64,000 nt of DNA from NCBI RefSeq assembly GCF_009727055.1, contig NC_052358.1, forward strand, positions 40,339,954 to 40,403,953, read 5' to 3'. Source of the DNA: Benincasa hispida (taxonomy: Eukaryota > Streptophyta > Magnoliopsida > Cucurbitales > Cucurbitaceae). Made by a program: the position numbers and the translations under genes. Shown here piece by piece: positions 32,974-44,300 of this stretch (the first letter of the stretch is position 1; each line of letters begins with the position of its first letter). Under the pieces are notes generated by a model that ran no database searches, was not told the DNA's origin, and worked only from the letters and a program-made list of their open reading frames with translations.

Positions 32974-33735
32974 GAGGAGGAGGAGGGGGGCATTTGTACC
33001 TATATATTGGGTTTCTTTACTTATATGCTAGCATAATTCGTGATTTAATTAATATTATGTGTAACTATGACTTATATTATTTTGAATTTATGATGTGTTT
33101 TAATATGGTTAGGCATGCCTGGATGCTCATTATGTAGATTTAAACATGCATAATTCGCTGAAATTCTATTATATGACTGTTGATATAAGTATATTGTGTA
33201 GACGTTTGAACATATTTATGATTAATGTTGAGAATATAACATTGGTTATGAGGTTTTAAGCATAAAGCATGTTGTGGATTAACATAGATAGTCTTGGATA
33301 ATATAAGTTGGGGCCGACAGAGAAGTTATTGGTCTTGGATATATTAACTAGAATTGACAGAGACTGTGGTGGCCTCCAATGAATTCAATGCAGTCGACGA
33401 AGAGCATTGATAGCCTTGGATAAAGATAGTTAGAGCTGGTAGGGAATGTTGGTGACTCTACACATGATCTGTTGGGCTTAACGTGTCTCGAGGGATTCAT
33501 TCAAAAAATTTTGTGAGAGTTAAGCTAAAATGTTTAACAAATTTGAGGAGTTTGATTTCAAACTTTATTTCTTTTTAGTGGGGGATATTAGTACCAGTCT
33601 CTTTGCAATATTTTTCATAAGCTGTAGTAGGAATTGCCAAGAAGAGCGTGTATGATGAAAAAACGAGGCATATACGCCATAGACATGGAGCTATGAAATA
33701 CTTGTTGAAAGGAGGATTTATCTCCTTGTAGTATG
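32974..33735 (+). repeat. Polypurine tract and probable 3' LTR of the interrupted copia
   Basis: GAGGAGGAGGAGGGGGG at 32974-32990 is an obvious polypurine tract. The sequence from TGTACCTATATATTGGG (32995) on should be the 3' LTR, but its end is unclear. A second purine run at about 33581-33586 may belong to another element. Confidence 0.5.
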
Positions 33736-34431
33736 TGTAATGACCCGAATTTTCAAGGACTACTAGGTTCTTACCACATGAATGCAAATTTAAGATCATG
33801 CAATTCGAAAATAGTGCATAAATTCGTTTAAAACAAATATGTCAGCTCTGAAGCTACTTGTAAATTGAGAAATTAAATCAAACCAAAATCTATCTGTGTT
33901 CCCCAAAAATATTCATGAAAAATATATAAAAAATTAAAAAAATCAAATAATTTGTTTAACATCAAAATCAAGCTCGTAAGTTTAAATAAAAGAAAAACAT
34001 ATGAATTGAGTGGAAGTATTGAAAGTATGTCTTAGTGGCATGGTTCACAGATTCCTTTTGTCGTTCGCCAGCTCATCTATACCCTTACTTGAAAACATAA
34101 CATAAGAAAGAGTGAGTATAAAACTCAGTAAGTAACTCCACTACCACGGTCAAGCTATATATTTGTGTCCTATAAATGCAAATATGTAGGTGGAACTCGT
34201 ACACATAATTTCTTGACCACTCGTAGGTGGTTGGCTAGTGAACGATTTAGCTTGTCTTAACATGGAGTTGAATAAAAATGGATGTGAACTGGCCGGTCCA
34301 CAGAGATTTAATATAATGGTGAACTCATCGGTTAACGCAGTTGTAATATGGTTATGAATTCGTCGGTCCAAGGAGTGTAATATAAAGGTTGTGAACTCAT
34401 CGATTCATGGAGCTGTAATATGGTTGTTAAA
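33736..34431 (+). repeat. Gypsy-like LTR, 5' part
   Basis: The TGTAATGACCCGAATTTTC start is typical of Tekay/Del-type gypsy LTRs. It grades into a tandem array of GAACTCATCGGTT/GAGCTGTAATATGGTTGTG units (34200-34431). The array resumes at 36358 after an inserted solo LTR. Confidence 0.55.
34200..34431 (+). repeat. Tandem repeat of about 45 bp, first part
   Basis: Units read approximately GTGAACTCATCGATTCATGG plus AGCTGTAATATGGTT, with about five degenerate copies. Two more copies lie at 36358-36432, so the array was split by the solo LTR at 34432-36357. Confidence 0.75.
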
Positions 34432-36357
34432 TGATGACATACAGAAATGCATGTCATCTTAGGCCTTTTATTTAGAATTTTGAGGGCTGTTAAGTAGAAT
34501 ATACGGCAATTATATTAGGAATTCATGAGAAAATGAGTTTTCGTTGTTCAACATTGAGAATCTCGGCTAACACATTATTATGTGTTATTATGCGTTGAAT
34601 TGTCTATTTTTATAGCTAACGCAGGAAGTGGACACAAACGCGGAAGCCGGGCTATCGCATAGACGACTTCATGTGGAGAAACTCTCCATCGCAAAGGCGA
34701 ACGAATACGATCAACGCATGGGTGTTGCGGTGATCAGCCGCATAGATCCATCGCATAGAAGTGTCACTCGTCAAACGATTGCGGTCATCGTGTAGAAGTT
34801 GTAGTATTAAGCGAATGCGGTCACTGCACGATTACGGCTACACGATAACGCATATTACACGGATCAACGCAAGGTTGGTGGAATGAACGCATCAACGCAT
34901 ATCTCGGAAAAATCAAAAGATGATGTTTGCCGCTAGCAGCAGAGATTCAAAAAAGGACTGACGTGCTGCGAATGTCAGAATCAGAGCAGTCCATTAATGC
35001 TGTCGACGATCCAAGCTCTATATAAAGAAGCCGATTAGAAAAATTTCTACTTATCCAAGGTTATCCCTACGATCCAGACTAATGCGTGAGAAGAAAGCTT
35101 GAGAGTTCTTCATCTCCCTCATCCATTTCGAGTGATGACCGGAGCCTTCGATTGGAGCTAGATCTCGGAAGAGTCAGCTCTACCGCTCATCCATGGCACC
35201 ACCGGCAGCCTTGACGCACATCCACTGGAAGCAAGTCATTGTTCCCAGTTGGTCATTTCATTTTCTTCACTTTTCTTATATTGTATTGTATTACATTTTG
35301 TGATTAAGGAATTAATACATTATGTGTTCAATGCATTTTGTGTTTCCTCTGATTTCATCTCCATCTTCTTTACTTAGCATCCATAATTCATTGCATCACT
35401 TAGTGAGATTTGTAGAGTATCACATACTTAGTCGTGTGGATTAGAGATATGAAGCATGTAGCAACCCACCAGAAGGTGTGCGTTGCGTGAGTGTGTGAGA
35501 AAACCTTATTTGCTTAGTGTGAAGCTAACGCAACGCTTGTCTATGAGTAAAGTCAGCAACAACTAACTGCCCGGGAGGGTAAGTGGTTGGTCGCATTAAG
35601 CAATATAAGCTATTGTTCAACTAACTGCCCGGGAGTAGAATGGAAACTTAGGAATAAGCTTCGTTTGCCATCACATAGCGTATGCACCCTACGGATAGGA
35701 TATTGCATGCGTCCAGGAAGTAGGATATGGTGGTGATATGTAGCTATCACGCTCATGCGACGAGAGCACATGAGCAGGTTATGGAGGTTTAGGCAGGCAT
35801 AGGCTTCTCGACACTATCGCGTATACATCGCGTACATCCTAAGTTAGGCTCAAGTGTATGTAGCATGATCACATAGCTTGTGTTGGCTGAGGTTGCCCTT
35901 GCAGTCAAGCTCAGTATTGCAATTAAAACATCTCCACATTTTATCTATTATTTCCATCCATTTACTTCTAGTCAATAGTTGTTGTGTCTCTACCTTTCAT
36001 TTATATTTTCATTGAGTTGTCTGTTAGTTAGGAGTAGGAGTAGTGTTAGCTTAACAACCCATCCGTCATTCTTTTATTCAATCGCCGCATGCACATTACC
36101 GCATACGTCTAGCTACAAGTCCCTGAGTTCGACCTCAGATCACCCGAGAGACTTGCGTTTGCGTTATACTTAGCGTGAGTGCAAGAAAACTTTTGGTAGG
36201 AATGCATGGTCATCACATACATTAGTTAACACATAGTTCACTCCAATGCATGACCACCGACGTATGATAATTAATGCATACTTTAAGAATATGCATCGCA
36301 TATAGCGTCCATGGAATTTTAGTTGTCAAGTAATTAATGTCTAATTTTCCGTCATCA
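34432..36357 (+). mobile_element. Solo LTR (about 1.93 kb)
   Basis: The ends TGATGAC and GTCATCA form a 7-bp perfect inversion, as expected for an LTR. Flanks TTAAA and TTAAC agree in four of five bases. A TATATAAAG box is at about 35020. A GCATAGACG/CGATCAACGC-rich tract lies at 34640-34870. No primer site, polypurine tract or coding sequence is attached, so it is the product of recombination between two LTRs. Confidence 0.75.
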
Positions 36358-36442
36358 TTAACTTATCAATTCATGGAGCTGTAATAAAGTCGTGAACCCA
36401 TCGATTCATAAAGCTGTAACATAATGGTATTAGGTGGGCAGC

Positions 36443-37990
36443 TGATACATGCCATAAAATGCATGTTTTTTGGCTTTTATTTGTGCACTCCTATGTGTTA
36501 AAGTTGACTTTTGCATGTTTTTTTTTCTCTAAATTTAGTTTTATTTGGTTAAAATGATCTTATGAGGGTTTGAATGAGCTTAAATGATGTATTTGCTGAA
36601 ATAAAGTTTTTTTGGGGATTTTTGTAGGAAATTTAAGCCAGTTTACTGATTTTTGGTTTCATGCGATCATATCACCAAAAGCACTCTAGCTGCATTAGTA
36701 AGCCTTAATTTCCCAGAATTTGACCCAGTCAAGTGAGTTGCGATTTTCACATTCTAAATAGTTGGGCAATCCCGATTTTGTCTGGTAAACCCTCTGAGCA
36801 TGGAATTGGGCACTTCCCAATTGTTTTGGAGCCAATATAAAGTGGAGGTGACCTTCATTTCAAAAACACAACTCTCCACCTACAAATTCATCACTTTTTT
36901 TCCAACATTTCTGTCAATTCCAGCAATCCTCTTGGACATATTCTCAACTTCTCAAGTTAATAGCCTTAGGAACGGAAGTTCCTCTGAGGCATAGTGGCTC
37001 TAGGTTACTCATCCTGTGAAAACGTGTGGTGAGGCACGGTTCCATTAGAAAAAAGGGAATCACACTAGGAAAAGACTAAATAGTTAAGGGTTTGTCCAAA
37101 TACCCTATTGAGTTGTATTTTTCAAGCATTCCCATTTCATTTATTCATGAGCTAAATTCTTCTAGAGGTTCAACAATGTGGATGCGCTAGGGCTTTTAAG
37201 CCTTAAGCAATGTTGCTTTCATACCAACTTGATTTATGCGTTCTCTTTTTTTAAGTTAAAGTTAGTATTGGTAAATTTACTTGACCACTTAATTTAACAA
37301 TCTAGTGGAGATTTAGTGCTGAGAAGGCTAGAGTGTAAACGAATCTCACAGAGGGATATGGGACTAAGAGCCTAGGAATAGGAAGGTCATGTCACCTTAG
37401 GAATAAGTGACACTATAGGGGTAAGAAACCGAACCTTAACTAATCTATGATTCAGCTACCCATGGGAACATTAGGTACTAGCTACTTAGAACTTCTAAAA
37501 GAATTAGACATTGAACCGAATAGGTGTAGATTTTTATCCATACATACTTTATTGTCTTGGTCCGATGTGGCCGCATCACTTTTCACATAAATCCCATAAA
37601 CTTGAAACATTGTTTGCCCATGTTAGAATATTTTTGTTTATCATTTTTAAGAATTTTCCATCAATTTCAATCTCATCTTTTACTTCGTTACCTCAGCCAG
37701 ATTGATTCATAGTTATAATTAACTTAAAAATCAATCTAGTCCTATGAGATTCAACACTTGGAATATTCCTAGTTTATTACTTCTTCGACAGTGCATGCTT
37801 GCACTTAGACCTTACTTATCCATATCATATAATTGCTTATACATTTGGTCGATCAAGTTTATGGCAACATTGCTGAGGACTAGCAAAATTTTTAGTTTAT
37901 TGTTGACTATGAATGATCAATGCGACCGTATTGACTCTGTTTCAGGAAAAATCTAACTCCTTTGTGTTGTTTGTCTTGCAAGGAGGAGAC
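36443..37990 (+). repeat. Gypsy-type LTR and leader
   Basis: The segment starts TGATACATGCCATAAAATGC, the same style of start as the solo LTR at 34432, and precedes a gypsy gag remnant in the same orientation. I could not place the LTR end or a convincing primer site. A GAGGTTCAACAATGTGGATG-like stretch near 37165 is unremarkable. Confidence 0.45.
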
Positions 37991-37999
37991 TGTGCATGA

Positions 38000-38712
38000 G
38001 AATAAGACCTTACCTTTTTCAATGAGATCCTAAAATAGAAAGGACTTTTCACCGCCGAAGATAAGAACAAAGGCAAAAGAGTCGAGAGCAGAAGGATTTG
38101 AGCGCATAGGAGAGTCTCGCTGAAGTCACATTCGTGAAAAAAAATTCAAATGGACCACCTCTTCGAGACGATGTTCCAAACCCTTCCATGAATAGGGTAC
38201 AAAAAAATGGCAACCAACAGCCACCATAATAACCTGACCCTTAGAACCCTATCTTCGTTGCAAAAGATAGAGATAGAACCATCAAGAATTCTGTAGCACC
38301 TACATTCCAAACCTTAGACACTAACATTTTAGATCCACCAATAAATGCACCCACATTCGAGATGAAGCATTTGATGTACAAGATGTTAAACTCGTTTAAA
38401 ATATTTTATGAGAATCTGTCGTTCTTTCAAAGTTAACGGTGTTTCTAAAGATGCATTGTGACTAAGGCTATTTCCCTATTCTTTTCAGGGAGATGTAAAA
38501 GTGTGTCTCGATTCATTCCCTCCCAACTTTATTACTAAATGGGACAACCTCGTGAATAAGTTTCTAGGAAAATATTTCTTGCCTGAAAAGAATGCCAAAT
38601 AGAGAGGAGACATCATTGCATTCAGGAAACCTCCCCCTGAATCTATCGATGGAGTGTAGATTAGATACCAGAAGTGGTAAGAAAATGCCCACATCATGGA
38701 CTTCCAGCATGT
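38000..38712 (+). pseudogene. Gypsy (Athila-like) gag remnant
   Basis: From about 38410 the frame reads VNGVSKDAL, then LRLFPYSFQGDVKVCLDSFP, ITKWDNLVNKFLGKYFLP and KNAK. This is the conserved retrotransposon gag (capsid) core of Athila-type gypsy elements, which assembles the virus-like particle. Several TAG and TGA codons interrupt it. It is cut off at 38712-38716, where a copia LTR begins. The upstream part (38000-38400) is only faintly gag-like. Protease and pol are not present before the copia LTR. Confidence 0.7.
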
Positions 38713-38715
38713 ATC

Positions 38716-40572
38716 TATTGGGTTTTATGACCTAAAACTCGTAGATAGTAAGTGTTTCTAATTGATCGTCACCACTAAAGAGTTATAGATGTTAATTCAA
38801 TAAATGTTATTGATTGTGTTTTTTCTATTTTGTCTAAATAACCCTAAATCCAATAAACTAACAAACAAGGTTGCTTTTTGAGTCTTGAACTGTATATGGA
38901 GACATAAAGGGATTAATGTTCAAGATACAACCTAAATGGTCTACTGTATAGTGATAAGGTTGGGTACCTTGTCCTGGTAATACTATGAATACAACCCATT
39001 TTGTATTTGATACAAATGCAATGATCCAACACGTTCGTGTAGATGATATGCGAGTGGAGGTATCCTATGCAATGAGTTTGCATAAGACCATACCACGAAA
39101 TAGTAACCACTATATGTAACACCATTAACTAGATGGGGTTCCTATTTCAATAGGATGACCTAGGTAACTTAGTCTTAATCCTAAGCATATTATGAACTCC
39201 TGTTCACGGGGGATTATCTTTTGATTTCTATGGGTGAGGGTGGCCAGTTCGCCGACTCAATATGCCTATCATTTTTGGGACAAGACTGAGTGGGGAGCTG
39301 GGAACATAATAATACAAGATTGAATTCACTCCTTCCCATCTTCATTGTAAGTAAATGATTGTTCCTTTAAGTGGTGTCTCCGAGACTTAAACAAATGACC
39401 TTACCCTCTCATTGGCCTGAGAAAGGTTTTTATTTATTGGTTGGACCATAAATAGGTTTTTCATTAGAGGAGAATTGGTACTTAAAAAGTCAGAGGTAAC
39501 TCAAGGGTAAAACGATAATTTAACCCAGTTGGAGTTACGAACACTTGTGAAGTACTAACTTGCGGTTATTTGTTTACATCCATGGACACAGAAATATATC
39601 TGTAGTGAAAAGAGTGCAGTCGTGGGTCTTTAGTAGACTGTACTCACATTTAACGAATATTTATTAACTCTATTAATGAGTTTAGCCAATTAATCTCATA
39701 TCATTGGAGATTCTGATATACAGGTCCACCAAACCCCCTTGTTAGCTCACTAAAAGATATTAAAGAGGAATGATTTGAATTTTTCAAATCAATTTGAAGA
39801 AATTGTATGTTAATATGATTAATATGTAATTGATTATGAATATGATCTATAATTCAAAGTAAGTTGGAAATAAACGTTTAAATGAGATTCAAATAATTAA
39901 TTCAAGTGAATTAGATTCACAAAGAATTAATTAATAAGTAGAGAGGTTTCACACATAGAAATATGATGTTTATGATAATTAAATATATATGTTAAATTGG
40001 ATTTAATTTATAAATAGTTATTTAATTAATGTGCTAATTAATTAAATAAGTGTTATTTAATTAATTGTGTACAAGGAAAAATTGGAAAAAGACTTGGAGA
40101 AAAGAGTTGACTCTTCTCTATATAAAATCTTCCTGATAGCTCTTTTCGGACAACAAAGAAAAAGCAATTGCAAGCATTCATTGTGCATTCCCTAAGCCAC
40201 AAAATAAATCCTCTCTACTCTCCTAAAAGTTTTTTTCCTCTCACCATCTTCCAATAGTTTGATACCACCTATCCTTCTATTGGAATCCTTGAGAATAACA
40301 AGGTTACTCTCGTGGTCGTGTTCAAGATTGTTCGAGGAAATGTTTATGTTCAAAGATCGTTAAAGGAATCATTCGTTAGAACATTGAGAGGATCGTTTTA
40401 GGAGCTTAGGAATCTACAAAGGTAAGAATGGTTCTATCATTTTCCTTCAGCATGCTATTTACATGTTTATTCTACATATATTCCGTTTTAGTGCACTGAA
40501 TTTGTTTATGTAAAAATTGCTTTGTAGGATGCACGACGTTCACACTCTCTGTTCAGAATTCAATCACCTTCA
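38716..40572 (+). repeat. Copia 5' LTR (family A), complete
   Basis: It begins TATTGGGTTTTATGACC (the usual TG start mutated to TA) and ends AATCACCTTCA directly before a tRNA-Met primer site. Internal landmarks match the other family-A LTRs. A CTATATAAAATC box is at about 40119. Length is 1857 bp. Confidence 0.8.
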
Positions 40573-40574
40573 AT

Positions 40575-40587
40575 TGGTATCAGAGCC
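40575..40587 (+). promoter_or_regulatory. Primer-binding site (tRNA-Met type)
   Basis: TGGTATCAGAGCC, two bases after the LTR end, is the canonical plant copia primer site. Confidence 0.9.
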
Positions 40588-40984
40588 AATTTCTTCAATC
40601 TACGTTCTTTGTATTTTTTGAAACAAAAGTCAGTTTAGAGGTGGGTTATTAAATCTGTTTTTAGAACAAACACTTATAGGATAAATTAAGCTAGTTAATG
40701 AATCCTCGATCGAAATAATGGTAGCTAAAAACTATAGGAATAAGAGTTATTCTGGTATTAGTGATTGGTTGAGATTGTATCACTTTAGGGGTGGAGTAGC
40801 TGATCACCCTTTAGTGGTTGTTGCTCTAAACCTCATAAGTATCGTTGCAAAAACTAAAATCAGTAGTTTAATTAGGGTTCTATGATTACATGTATTTTTG
40901 CTAAACTGATTGGATAATTAAGGAATGGGTTAAGACAATTATAATTAGTATGGTCAATGGATTATTATATGTTTCAGGATGTCT
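40588..40984 (+). other. Start of the copia internal region, no coding sequence left
   Basis: Leader-like AT-rich sequence follows the primer site. It ends where a minus-strand reverse-transcriptase scrap starts, so the rest of this element is lost. Confidence 0.45.
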
Positions 40985-41222
40985 TCCATAATCATATTTC
41001 ATAGTCAACCCCTTCCCTCTAGGTATAACTCTTTGCTACGAGTCTAGCTTTGATGGTGTGCACCTTTCCAGCTACATCTCTCTTTCTTTTATAGATCCAT
41101 TTGCACTCTATGGGTTTAACCCCTTCAAGTGGATCTATAAGCTCCCATACTGGACTAGAGTACATAGACTCTATTTCAAGGTCCATGGCTTAGACCCATT
41201 GGTTCTTGTCTACGTCATTATT
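40985..41222 (-). pseudogene. Copia reverse transcriptase fragment
   Basis: The minus strand reads AMDLEIESMYSSPVWELIDP, then KPIECKWIYKRKRDVAGK and KARLVAKSYT. This is the start of copia reverse transcriptase, homologous to 53080-53280 on the plus strand. It has at least two stop codons and is bounded on both sides by LTR sequence. It cannot be assigned to a particular element. Confidence 0.8.
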
Positions 41223-41229
41223 GCCTGTT

Positions 41230-41320
41230 TATAGGACCTACCATCCGTTAACTGTTGGTCACTTCACTAAAGACCGACAGTTGCATTCTTCGCACTATAG
41301 ATATATTTTCGTGTCCATTG
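41230..41320 (-). repeat. Copia LTR fragment, left of the element-B insertion
   Basis: Minus-strand LTR sequence (CATCCGTTAACTGTTGGTCA ... GTGTCCATTG) stops exactly where the plus-strand copia element begins. The same LTR continues at 55388 (CCATTGGATATAACC), with CCATTG present on both sides. Confidence 0.85.
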
Positions 41321-44300
41321 TGTTGGGGTTTATGTCCTAAAGTCTCGTATCCAGTAGTTTGTAAATAACTTTGTACGAACACTTGTGATGTATAATATAA
41401 ATGATATTTACTTTACTACTTGACTTTGCACATTTAGATGTTTTTTATTTTACCACAAACCAATAAACTTAATATCTTTGGTTATCTATATGTAACTTAA
41501 ATATGTATGTAGTGACATACAAGTGGATCATATCAAGCCCCGTCCCAGACTACTCTCTGAGCCTAGGAAAGGACATGACTGCAGTAGTTATCAACCCTTT
41601 TGTTGACACTTACTACCTAATAACTCTTGCGGAAATAACTCTGATACCAATGTGCAAACTCATATACAGCGGATGCCTCTTAGGCAAAATTTATTAAGTT
41701 TAAAAACACAACATATTTAGAGTGATTACATTACTAGATTCACAAGTCCCGATGCCCAAAACCTTAGTCCTTATATGAACAATTGTAACATGTGTACAAT
41801 ATTTACAGTAACCACCTAACAGACGGGTTACAATATCATTGTCCTTTTGTGGCAGAGCAGATGCAGAGCTATCTCCTAAGGATTTGACCGCTACCTGGGG
41901 GCAAGAAAAACATTTGAAAACAGGGTGAGCTTGCTAGCCCAGTGAGTGACTTAAGAAAGAAAACTGATTCTCATGCAAAAGTCTCAATAAAGAGATTAAA
42001 CTGAAATATAAATTTCTACAGTAATCTTGTATTGCAGTATAAACATTTTCCAAGCATAAAACATATAAAGCTATTTTTATCAGAAAACATTAAAACTATT
42101 CCTTAGTTGAAAATAACCTTGCTATGGTTAAATCCCAACGTCAACTGCTAGTCAAGAGAGAACCCTTTTGCTCAATCTCTGACTTTAATTACCTACGTGC
42201 AGGTGGCCATACTAAGTACCATCATACCTTAGGTTCTTCTGCTTAGATACCTTCTCAAACTTGTCCTTCAGTATCGAGCTACTTGAATACCTTCTCAAAT
42301 GTCCTTTGGTATCGAGTTGGTCAGATACCTTCTCAAATGCCCTTCGGTATCGAGTTTCAGTAAAACTAGTCATAAAATGAATTTCTCTTTAAAGAATGTA
42401 AAGCATAATGCATAGAAAACATATCTAAAGATACTAATGCATGCTTGGTGTATTTAAACACACATAAATAGTTTTTCAATAAACTTTCATACATGGCATG
42501 CGTTTAAAACATAACTCACGGTTTTCTTGGAAATCACATTGTAAAACTGGCTAGCATGAGAATAATCTTTCTTTAAAACATTGTAAATATTTAGTCAAAT
42601 ATCTAGTCACTCACCTTGGTCGTTTAGGAACCTTTCTCTCTAGAAATTCCTTTGTTACCTCGGGCTCCCTTTTGAACCCTAAGATCCAAATTCAATTTAA
42701 AGCTCAGATTACTCATAGTTCTAAGCCTTATCTTGAGATACTTTCTTTTGTAAACATGCTCTACAATGTCTTAGGAAGTTTACTTAAAATATTAGCTCAA
42801 AATTCCTCGTGGTTTGGTCGGAATCATCAAATCCTCAAGACTGGCCCAAGCTTACCCGATAGCTTAACCCTTTTGTCTTTTCCTCGCTTTCCAGCCCGAT
42901 TCCTTGGAACTTCTTCTCTGGCAGACCTACCCTGAAAACTAGACTCGCGTAGCTTTCAGGTGGATTTGGAATCACTCCAAACGCACGAGTATGCTGGGAG
43001 ATATTTTCGTCCCAAGTTGATGCTATTTCCAGACTTCACTGTCCAACTGCGTCTCCTCTTGAAGCTTTATGACCGACACATGGTTTTTCTACCACCGCAT
43101 GCGTTCTTTCATCAACACATGGTTTCCTCAAAATCAGGCTTCATACACTCTTCTTAATGTTCTTTGAACAAAATTTGAATTATGATATGAAAAGAAGTCC
43201 TTGGCCCTATTTATAGGCGTCCACAATCTCTCCAAGGCCGACACCTCCTACTTGGCCGCATGTCCAAGTGTCTTTTCCCTATACTATCAATGCAACCTTC
43301 ATGACATCGCAATCTAAGTTGTCTTCCTCTTCCTTAGCCAACACATAATGCTTAAATTTGCATGTCTTCTTGTGCATCCACCTCATTTACTTAAGGCCTA
43401 AGATTTCTCCCCAACAAGCAACATGTCCAAATGACGACCTTGAATGCGTCCATCCAATCTCATATGCGCCCATCCTACCTCAATGCGTCCATCTACTACA
43501 AATGCGTTTGTCCAACCTCATTTGCATCCATCCAATTGGCGTAACATACCTATGTCTAGATACCACCAATTGGCACATGCGTCCATCCAACATCAAAATG
43601 TGTTCATTCAATCCAATTGATGCAACTTGGTCACATATGCTAGATGCTTGCAAGGCTTATCTTTGGCCATATATCCTTCTCTTTCGCATGGCTTATCTTT
43701 GTCCTATACGCTCAACTAGGATAATGACCAACACTCTTCCAACGCATACTATTAGCCTAGTCCTATGCGCCCACAAGCCCTCGGATGCCCAACACATATA
43801 GCAGGTCACATAGTTCACACCATGTGTTCAACGCTAACGCATAGTATTAGCCTTGTGTACCGCAAGCCTTAGCAACGCAAGACATTTTACCATGCGTCCA
43901 CCATGGCTTGTCTCATCGCCGCATAGCTTATTGTCTAGTACTGCTGCCATATAGCACCATCGCATAGCGTCTGTGCCTATCGCATAGCACACAGTCTACC
44001 GCACAGCTCTTGCTCATTGTGTAGCGCTGACGCCCATCGTCTAGCACACACGCCCATCACATAGCGCCATTGTCTAGCACTGATGTCGATCGTGCAGTGC
44101 CAACGCCTCATCGTCTAACGCTATCGCTCATTGCCTAGCGTTATCGCCCATCGCATAGTGCTATCGTTTAGGGCGACTCTCTGCATCGTCTAGCGTCGCA
44201 CTTTACCGCACGATCGCATACCGCATCGCTTAGCTCCCCATATTGCTACACGATCATCAAGTGCCCGCTTACACGATTGCCTACCTTATCATGTAGCGCT

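Noticed and set aside
34620..34900. Host gene exon in the GC-richer stretch near 34.7 kb
   Set aside because: It lies inside a solo LTR bounded by TGATGAC/GTCATCA and has no open frame of note.
43358..43801. 147-aa frame
   Set aside because: It lies within the LTR-like insertion, is cysteine- and histidine-rich only through the repeated CATCCAATNNNATGCG words, and matches no family.
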